From assembly GCA_021813595.1 (NCBI GenBank), contig JAKAKF010000230.1:1-11450 (forward strand): DNA of 11,450 nucleotides. Direction: 5' to 3'. The position numbers and the translations under genes are program-made. The stretch's first letter is position 1; the number at the start of each line of letters is the position of its first letter. Positions 7,561 through 11,450 of the stretch are shown piece after piece. The notes under the pieces are model-generated. The model did not search any database. It saw nothing but the letters and a program-made list of their open reading frames with translations, and was not told the DNA's origin. Source of the stretch: a bacterium (GTDB lineage Bacteria; SZUA-79; Acidulodesulfobacterales; Acidulodesulfobacteraceae).

Positions 7561-7831
7561 TAATATTAAACCTATATTTTATTTTTTAGGCAAAAAATCC
7601 CTTTCCCTAAAGATTAATTTTTCGAATTTTAAAAATCAAGGCAATATATACGATATTTTTTTATTTTAATATAAATATGGGGATTAAATCAAGAACTTTT
7701 TTATTCAGTGAATAAAAATATAACATCGTTATTTTTAGTAAACGTTTTAATTAAGTCTGGAAACACAGACAGGAGTGAAAGAAGTAATAATATGGACACG
7801 ATTTAAAAAAATATAATCAGCTATAAAAGAA
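7561..7831. other. AT-rich intergenic region between tRNA-Phe and the molybdoenzyme operon
   Basis: No convincing reading frame lies here on either strand. It must hold the promoter of the eight-gene operon that starts at 7560. It contains the palindrome centred at 7708 and a small 5-bp hairpin at 7755-7770 (GTCTG...CAGAC). There is no recognisable riboswitch; in particular I do not see a structured Moco-riboswitch-like block. Confidence 0.6.
7698..7718. promoter_or_regulatory. perfect 10-bp palindrome, candidate operator of the molybdoenzyme operon
   Basis: TTTTTATTCA, one base, TGAATAAAAA: a perfect inverted repeat centred at 7708. The single-base centre makes a hairpin terminator unlikely and suits a dimeric regulator. 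On the minus strand it lies just upstream of a TTGATT that could be a -35 box (7692-7687), with AT-rich sequence (TTAAAA, 7669-7664) in the -10 position, about 105-130 bp before the HdrB-like gene. The regulator family is not identified; the promoter boxes are weak. Confidence 0.4.
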
Positions 7832-7907
<76 letters not shown>

Positions 7908-8021
7908 ATAAAATGAACGCAAAAATAATTTAATAAGTTGAATAATTAAGAATATTTATATTACCATAAAAATCCCTGCAATACAAATAGTTTTTTAATA
8001 ATTTTTTTTAAACTTTTTTGC

Positions 8022-8414
8022 TCATTTTAAAAATATCGCCTTAAATGGATTTGCGTAAAACAAAATAAAAGTTATAAGCAAAGCGTAAAGGGCTAAGGAC
8101 TCCATAATAGCCATACCGGTTATCATCCAAACTATTAATTTTTTTTCCATGCCGGGGTTCCTTCCCATAGATTCTAACGCGCCCCTGACGGCATTACCCA
8201 TACCGATCCCCGCGCCTATAACTCCTAAGCCGATGGCAAGTCCGCCGCCCAGAGCCGATAACCCGAAAAACAGACTTTTAGATAACAGCGCCGAATTATT
8301 TACTATGTGATGATGAACAGGAATAGCACTGCTTGCCGCTTTCGCCGCAAAAACTTTAATTCCAAAAACAGATACCGATAAAAACGTAAAAATCGAGATT
8401 AAATACTTAACCAT
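8022..8414 (-). CDS. atpE: ATP synthase Fo subunit c with N-terminal signal-peptide-like extension
   Basis: 130 residues against about 80 for most c subunits. The c subunit forms the membrane rotor ring. The core hairpin starts near residue 47: the Gly-rich helix GLAIGLGVIGAGIGMGN (58-74), polar loop R85-N-P, and second helix with the ion-binding carboxylate E105 (AIMESLALY). The position that is Gln in Na+-binding rings is M72, so a proton ring is favoured. Residues 1-24 form a positively started hydrophobic stretch with AxA-like cleavage options (VFAAKAA). They are followed by a short polar segment with three His (34-36), resembling the signal-peptide-bearing c subunits known from some bacteria such as Aquifex. 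A GGGGG tract precedes the ATG at 8414. It follows atpB by 58 nt. The other Fo/F1 genes (b, delta, alpha, gamma, beta, epsilon) are not in this window. Confidence 0.93.
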   Translation of the reverse strand: MVKYLISIFTFLSVSVFGIKVFAAKAASSAIPVHHHIVNNSALLSKSLFFGLSALGGGLAIGLGVIGAGIGMGNAVRGALESMGRNPGMEKKLIVWMITGMAIMESLALYALLITFILFYANPFKAIFLK

Positions 8415-8472
8415 TGAATACCCCCGGTATAATTTTATTTTTATTAATTGTTAATATTATTTATGATTAATC

Positions 8473-9129
8473 TTAATGTTCTTCTTCTATAGATAGAGCG
8501 ATGTAAATAATCGCAAGCAGATAAAAAACAAACGCCTGCATCAAATCGGTAAAAACCTGCATATACATCATAATTGCCGGAATCCCCCACGGCAGTAAAA
8601 ATAAAAGAACGGTAACCATAAACTCTTCGGCAAATATATTTGCAAATAACCTCAAGGCATGGGAAAAAGGACGGGATAATGCCGACATTATCTCTATTAT
8701 TATCATTATCGGCGCGATTATTATAAGCGGGCCGAGAAATTTTTTTATATATTTTGCTTTATGTTTCTTAATTCCTACAATATGGGAAAGAAAAAATACT
8801 ATAAGGGCTAAAACAGCCGTCGTGTCTATCGTAGCTGTAGGCGAAGTAAAACCTGGAATACTGCCGAGCAAATTCGAAAAAAGAACAAAAACCGCAAATG
8901 ACGCGATAAGCGGCAAATATATGCCGCCTTCTTCTCCTATAATTTCTTTCAGAAAATATTCGGTCATTATAAATATAAGTTCGAAAAAACTCTGTATGCC
9001 TGTCGGAACCACCCTTAAATTTCTGCCGACGATGAAAGCGGCGGATAATATCAAACCCATCACGATAATCGTCATCGTCCAGTAAACAGGTATTCCTGGA
9101 ATGCTAATTATAATAGGAGCTTTTAACAT
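8473..9129 (-). CDS. atpB: ATP synthase Fo subunit a
   Basis: 218 residues, a compact a subunit of the membrane stator that carries the proton half-channels. The essential arginine is R160 in SHALRLFANIFAEE, equivalent to E. coli R210. The C-terminal helix has LMQAFVFYLLAIIYI with Q198 equivalent to Q252, and the protein ends SIEEEH, as many bacterial a subunits do. Two small departures occur next to the Arg: the usual LFGN is LFAN and the usual AGE is AEE. There are five to six hydrophobic segments. The ATG at 9129 follows atpI by 13 nt with a poor Shine-Dalgarno. Gene order atpZ-atpI-atpB-atpE confirms identity. Confidence 0.96.
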   Translation of the reverse strand: MLKAPIIISIPGIPVYWTMTIIVMGLILSAAFIVGRNLRVVPTGIQSFFELIFIMTEYFLKEIIGEEGGIYLPLIASFAVFVLFSNLLGSIPGFTSPTATIDTTAVLALIVFFLSHIVGIKKHKAKYIKKFLGPLIIIAPIMIIIEIMSALSRPFSHALRLFANIFAEEFMVTVLLFLLPWGIPAIMMYMQVFTDLMQAFVFYLLAIIYIALSIEEEH

Positions 9130-9142
9130 AACATAATTTTAT

Positions 9143-9571
9143 TTACACGTTAATGTTATTAAGCGGGAAGAATATCTGCAATACCGCAATGGAAACCGGA
9201 GTTATCGTAATTCCGGCCGCCGCCGAAATAAAATTAAGCTTAATAAATTTATAGGATATTATAAAAAAAAACAGGATGATGAGCAAGTCCTTTATTGCCG
9301 TAAAATTGAATTTTACGAGATTTATATTTTTAATGTTTCTAAATAAATACAATGCGGTATCGGCAAATAGAAAATAAGAAGCCGCAAAACCTATAGACAT
9401 ACTAAATATAATATTTAAGCTATCTGCCCCGGCATAAAACAGATTTACCGCGCCGCCTGAAACAAATACTAAAATTAAGCCGATGATAAATACGCGCAAA
9501 ATTATATTAAATTTTAACGGCTTATTATAATTTTGTATTAAGCTCTCTTTTAACCGCTTTATATATTTCAT
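9143..9571 (-). CDS. atpI: AtpI-like membrane protein of the ATP synthase locus
   Basis: 142 residues with a basic N-terminus and four hydrophobic segments (about 24-46, 52-74, 92-112, 114-135). There is little sequence signature, and identity rests mainly on topology and position between atpZ and atpB. AtpI proteins help assemble the c ring. The ATG at 9571 overlaps the end of atpZ by 47 nt in another frame; no later ATG exists before residue 58, so the overlap seems real and suggests coupled translation. Residues are dominated by Ile, Phe and Lys, consistent with low GC. Confidence 0.72.
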   Translation of the reverse strand: MKYIKRLKESLIQNYNKPLKFNIILRVFIIGLILVFVSGGAVNLFYAGADSLNIIFSMSIGFAASYFLFADTALYLFRNIKNINLVKFNFTAIKDLLIILFFFIISYKFIKLNFISAAAGITITPVSIAVLQIFFPLNNINV

Positions 9572-9740
9572 AAATTCCGGCCGTAAAACCTAAAATTAAA
9601 AAAATTATTAGAAAAAGATAATTAAACCCGAAATATTTATCGATTTCTATTCCGATAAAAATTCCGATTAGGACTGATATTATTAAATTTAATCCCAATG
9701 AACTCATTCTTGCAATCTGCTTGATAAATTCTTTATCCAT
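9525..9740 (-). CDS. atpZ: AtpZ-like small membrane protein (F0F1 ATPase-associated)
   Basis: 71 residues, with two transmembrane helices (about 14-33 and 41-60) flanked by charged ends. It matches the AtpZ/AtpQ type found ahead of atpI, where it has been linked to ATP synthase assembly and Mg2+ handling. GIFIGIEIDKYFG between the helices is typical. The ATG at 9740 has no Shine-Dalgarno. The eight bases before it form one copy of a direct repeat, and directly beyond lies a palindromic element (9749-9817), so the native leader appears to have been displaced. It is the first gene of the atp cluster here. Confidence 0.8.
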   Translation of the reverse strand: MDKEFIKQIARMSSLGLNLIISVLIGIFIGIEIDKYFGFNYLFLIIFLILGFTAGIYEIYKAVKRELNTKL

Positions 9741-9826
9741 AAATAAACAAAGGCATTTGCCCTCTATAATTATATCTTATTTTATGTAATAAAATATAAT
9801 GAGCGGCAAATGCCTTTAAAATAAAC
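9741..9826. mobile_element. short palindromic element with terminal inverted repeats and flanking 8-bp direct repeats (MITE-like)
   Basis: Terminal arms AAAGGCATTTGCC (9749-9761) and GGCAAATGCCTTT (9805-9817) are perfect 13-bp inverted repeats. Inside them, ATTATAT (9769-9775) pairs with ATATAAT (9794-9800) and TTAT (9777-9780) with ATAA (9789-9792), so most of the element folds on itself. AAATAAAC occurs directly outside the left arm (9741-9748) and again one base outside the right arm (9819-9826), as a target-site duplication would. There is no coding capacity. Each arm is also a small dyad (GGCA-2-TGCC). Alternative reading: a pair of operators around the atpZ promoter. The repeat structure is seen directly; mobility is inferred. 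Confidence 0.55.
9769..9774 (-). promoter_or_regulatory. possible -10 box of the atpZ-atpI-atpB-atpE operon
   Basis: TATAAT on the minus strand inside the palindromic element, about 29 bp before the atpZ ATG. It would place the transcript start at or next to the inner end of one terminal arm (9761-9749). No good -35 box is seen at 16-18 bp. The region is AT-rich, so chance occurrence is possible. Confidence 0.3.
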
Positions 9827-9854
9827 TGCTTATCTTTATTTATAACGCCTATAA

Positions 9855-11384
9855 TTATTTTTTGGCAGTTTTTTTGCTTGAAGGTTCAGCTTTTTTTGAA
9901 GCCGAAGCAGCAGTTCCCCACGGCAAAGAAGCGGGCGGCGTCCATTTCTTATGTTCCTTTGCAAGGTGCTGATTATAGGCTATGATGTTTAAGGAATTAA
10001 GATAATGCACTATCTGCTTTCCTTCCGCATTCGTTACCGGACAGCCGTTAACGTCTTTCATGACGTGAATGACAACGTTTTTCCAATCTCCGTAAGACTT
10101 TCCGTTATACCTTTCTACCCTGTTTAACGTATGGCAGATAACGCACTTGTCGTTTAACAGGCTGAAACCTTTTTTTACGGGCCAGGGATAAACTACCGGC
10201 GGAACATAATTAGTTCCGTTTAGATTCATAGTCTGATATATGATTCTATTAGTTCCCCTTGCCGCAATTTTCATATAGCCCATAACAGGCACGTTAACGG
10301 CAACGCAAAGTCCGCTCAATATTAAAAATATTTGCGGGAATTTCGAAATATTTCCGAATTTGAAATTAGGAGTAAGGTCTTTAAGATAATAACCGAGGAC
10401 TAAAAAACCGGTTATAAAAAGCCCCGCCAGAGATAAATACTTAACCGGCTGCATATTTCCCAGGATACCCATAGTGGGAGGAAGCATTCCGAAAACTAAA
10501 GAAACAAGGCCGACTATTATAAAGAATATTATAAGGCCGACGGAAACCGTGGGTCTGGTTTTATCCCTTCCGTTTATCAGCTTCCACAGCATATATATAA
10601 ATTCGAGTATTAAAGCCGCGCCGGTAGTCCCCAAAAATACATACATAATCCACTGATATTTCCCGAGCATAATCCTGTTAAATCCTGAACTTGCGGTAGC
10701 CCTGAAGTGTTTAAACCAGCCGAAATAAATTATGGGATACATTACCAAAAACATAACGGTTATAATGCTTGCAAACGAACCGAGCCAGTCGTAAAACTCT
10801 TTATCTGCTTGTTTAGAAGCAAGTATATACCTGATTCCTGCCCATATAGCAAGCAAAGCGCCCGCCAAAGCAAAAATCTCAATATTTTTTTCGATTATCA
10901 ACAGCAAAACCATCGGTGTTCTTATAGCCGTATCCGGGGACGGACCTATAGTATAACTTTCCGAAATAGTATAAAAAATATCGGAAGTAAAGCCGGCTAG
11001 AAAAGCAATTATGCCGATAAAAACATTCCATCCCTGGTGTCTCCCTGCCCCTTTCCTGTCAAATCCGGCATAGTATATTGAGCCGAGAACCAGAAACGCT
11101 AACAGAAATTCCATTGAATAACCGATAACGCCTGGTTGCAGTTTATTCATAAGAATCCAGAAATTAGGGATTCCGTTTTTAAGCAGGCTTAAGAAATAAA
11201 AATACACTATCGTTTGTATAGTGCCTATTACTAAAGCGCACATAATAAGAGGCTTTGCAAGCCTGAAATATCTGTCTTCTTTTTTGAATATCCCTATATA
11301 CTGGGATATAAAGGCAATCGCCATAAAACCTAGCGCAAGCCTGTTTATAAATAGATTTACTATATCTATGACACCTAAATTCAT
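9855..11384 (-). CDS. CydA-like (cytochrome bd subunit I-like) membrane protein with C-terminal cytochrome c domain
   Basis: 509 residues with about ten hydrophobic segments up to residue 385, then a soluble domain. Local resemblance to CydA: an N-terminal DIV...RLALGF, YYAGFDRKGAGRH (CydA has FFGWDRLG..H), and GYMKIAARGTNRIIY near the last helix (CydA has G-W...E-x-GRQPW-x-VY). Key oxidase residues are missing: the N-terminal haem-ligand His position is not His, and the E-x-GRQPW motif is lost. The C-terminal domain has C414-V-I-C-H418 and a likely axial M442 (VIHVMKDVNG), ending in a Lys/Ala/Ser-rich tail. The c domain should face the periplasm. The start is supported by GAGGAG (11393-11398) 8 nt before the ATG. 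It is probably a quinone- or cytochrome-linked electron carrier rather than an oxygen reductase; this is inference. An incomplete gene lies just upstream. Confidence 0.75.
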   Translation of the reverse strand: MNLGVIDIVNLFINRLALGFMAIAFISQYIGIFKKEDRYFRLAKPLIMCALVIGTIQTIVYFYFLSLLKNGIPNFWILMNKLQPGVIGYSMEFLLAFLVLGSIYYAGFDRKGAGRHQGWNVFIGIIAFLAGFTSDIFYTISESYTIGPSPDTAIRTPMVLLLIIEKNIEIFALAGALLAIWAGIRYILASKQADKEFYDWLGSFASIITVMFLVMYPIIYFGWFKHFRATASSGFNRIMLGKYQWIMYVFLGTTGAALILEFIYMLWKLINGRDKTRPTVSVGLIIFFIIVGLVSLVFGMLPPTMGILGNMQPVKYLSLAGLFITGFLVLGYYLKDLTPNFKFGNISKFPQIFLILSGLCVAVNVPVMGYMKIAARGTNRIIYQTMNLNGTNYVPPVVYPWPVKKGFSLLNDKCVICHTLNRVERYNGKSYGDWKNVVIHVMKDVNGCPVTNAEGKQIVHYLNSLNIIAYNQHLAKEHKKWTPPASLPWGTAASASKKAEPSSKKTAKK

Positions 11385-11406
11385 CGTATTTACTCCTCTT
11401 TTGATT

Positions 11407-11450
11407 TTATACGGTAGCAGGCGCTTTTGGTTCGCCGCCGATTAATGTTA
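11407..11450 (-). CDS. C-terminal end of an unidentified upstream gene
   Basis: The minus strand reads into the window in a frame giving TLIGGEPKAPATV and a TAA stop, 22 nt before the cytochrome gene. Close spacing suggests the same operon. Another frame also stays open to 11390, so the frame choice is uncertain, and too little is present to name a product. Confidence 0.35.
   Translation of the reverse strand, partial: TLIGGEPKAPATV

Noticed and set aside
7755..7770. GTCTG-GAAACA-CAGAC hairpin as a terminator or riboswitch part
   Set aside because: The stem is only 5 bp with no T-tract on either side and no surrounding conserved structure.
7561..7831. CRISPR array or Moco riboswitch in the gap
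   Set aside because: No regularly spaced repeats and no extended paired structure could be found by eye.
7990..8021. Rho-independent terminator after atpE
   Set aside because: A/T tracts are present, but only a weak AGTTT/AAACT stem forms and no proper GC-rich hairpin with a following U-run.
8022..8414. Sodium-translocating ATP synthase
   Set aside because: The Gln of the Na+ site is Met (M72), and the residues around E105 do not complete the Na+ signature.

Overview
The window is low-GC bacterial DNA, and every protein gene I can support lies on the minus strand, so it reads right to left. The content is Gram-negative and anaerobe-like: a periplasmic c-type haem domain, a split F-type ATP synthase locus, a CCG-domain (HdrB-like) protein and a molybdenum enzyme with its own cofactor genes. 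It would fit a deltaproteobacterial-type lineage with sulfur or anaerobic respiratory metabolism. That placement is inference from gene content only.

Reading order, right to left. (1) 11450-9855: the last codons of an unidentified gene, then a CydA-like membrane protein with a C-terminal cytochrome c domain. (2) 9826-9741: a 69-70 bp palindromic element with perfect 13-bp terminal inverted repeats and an 8-bp flanking direct repeat. It abuts the start codon of the next gene and looks like a small MITE-type insertion. (3) 9740-8022: the membrane (Fo) part of ATP synthase, atpZ-atpI-atpB-atpE. The c subunit carries a signal-peptide-like N-terminal extension. (4) 7907-7832: tRNA-Phe(GAA). (5) 7831-7561: an AT-rich control region with a perfect 10+1+10 palindrome. 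(6) 7560-1: a tightly packed eight-gene operon: HdrB-like CCG protein, DMSO-reductase-family molybdoenzyme, four-cluster ferredoxin subunit, an 81-residue ACT-like protein, a divergent MoeA, a truncated MoaA-like radical SAM protein, a divergent PTPS/QueD-like protein, and MobA running off the window edge.

The operon appears to encode one soluble redox enzyme together with the late and variant steps of its cofactor synthesis. The large subunit has no Tat signal, and no NrfD/PsrC-type membrane anchor is encoded. The HdrB-like protein stands where an anchor gene might be expected, so a cytoplasmic MopB-FeS-HdrB complex is likely. Three of the four cofactor-type proteins (MoeA, MoaA-like, PTPS-like) lack residues that are standard in their families. 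This suggests either a specialised pterin/molybdopterin maturation route or paralogues with new roles. The substrate of the molybdoenzyme cannot be read from sequence alone.
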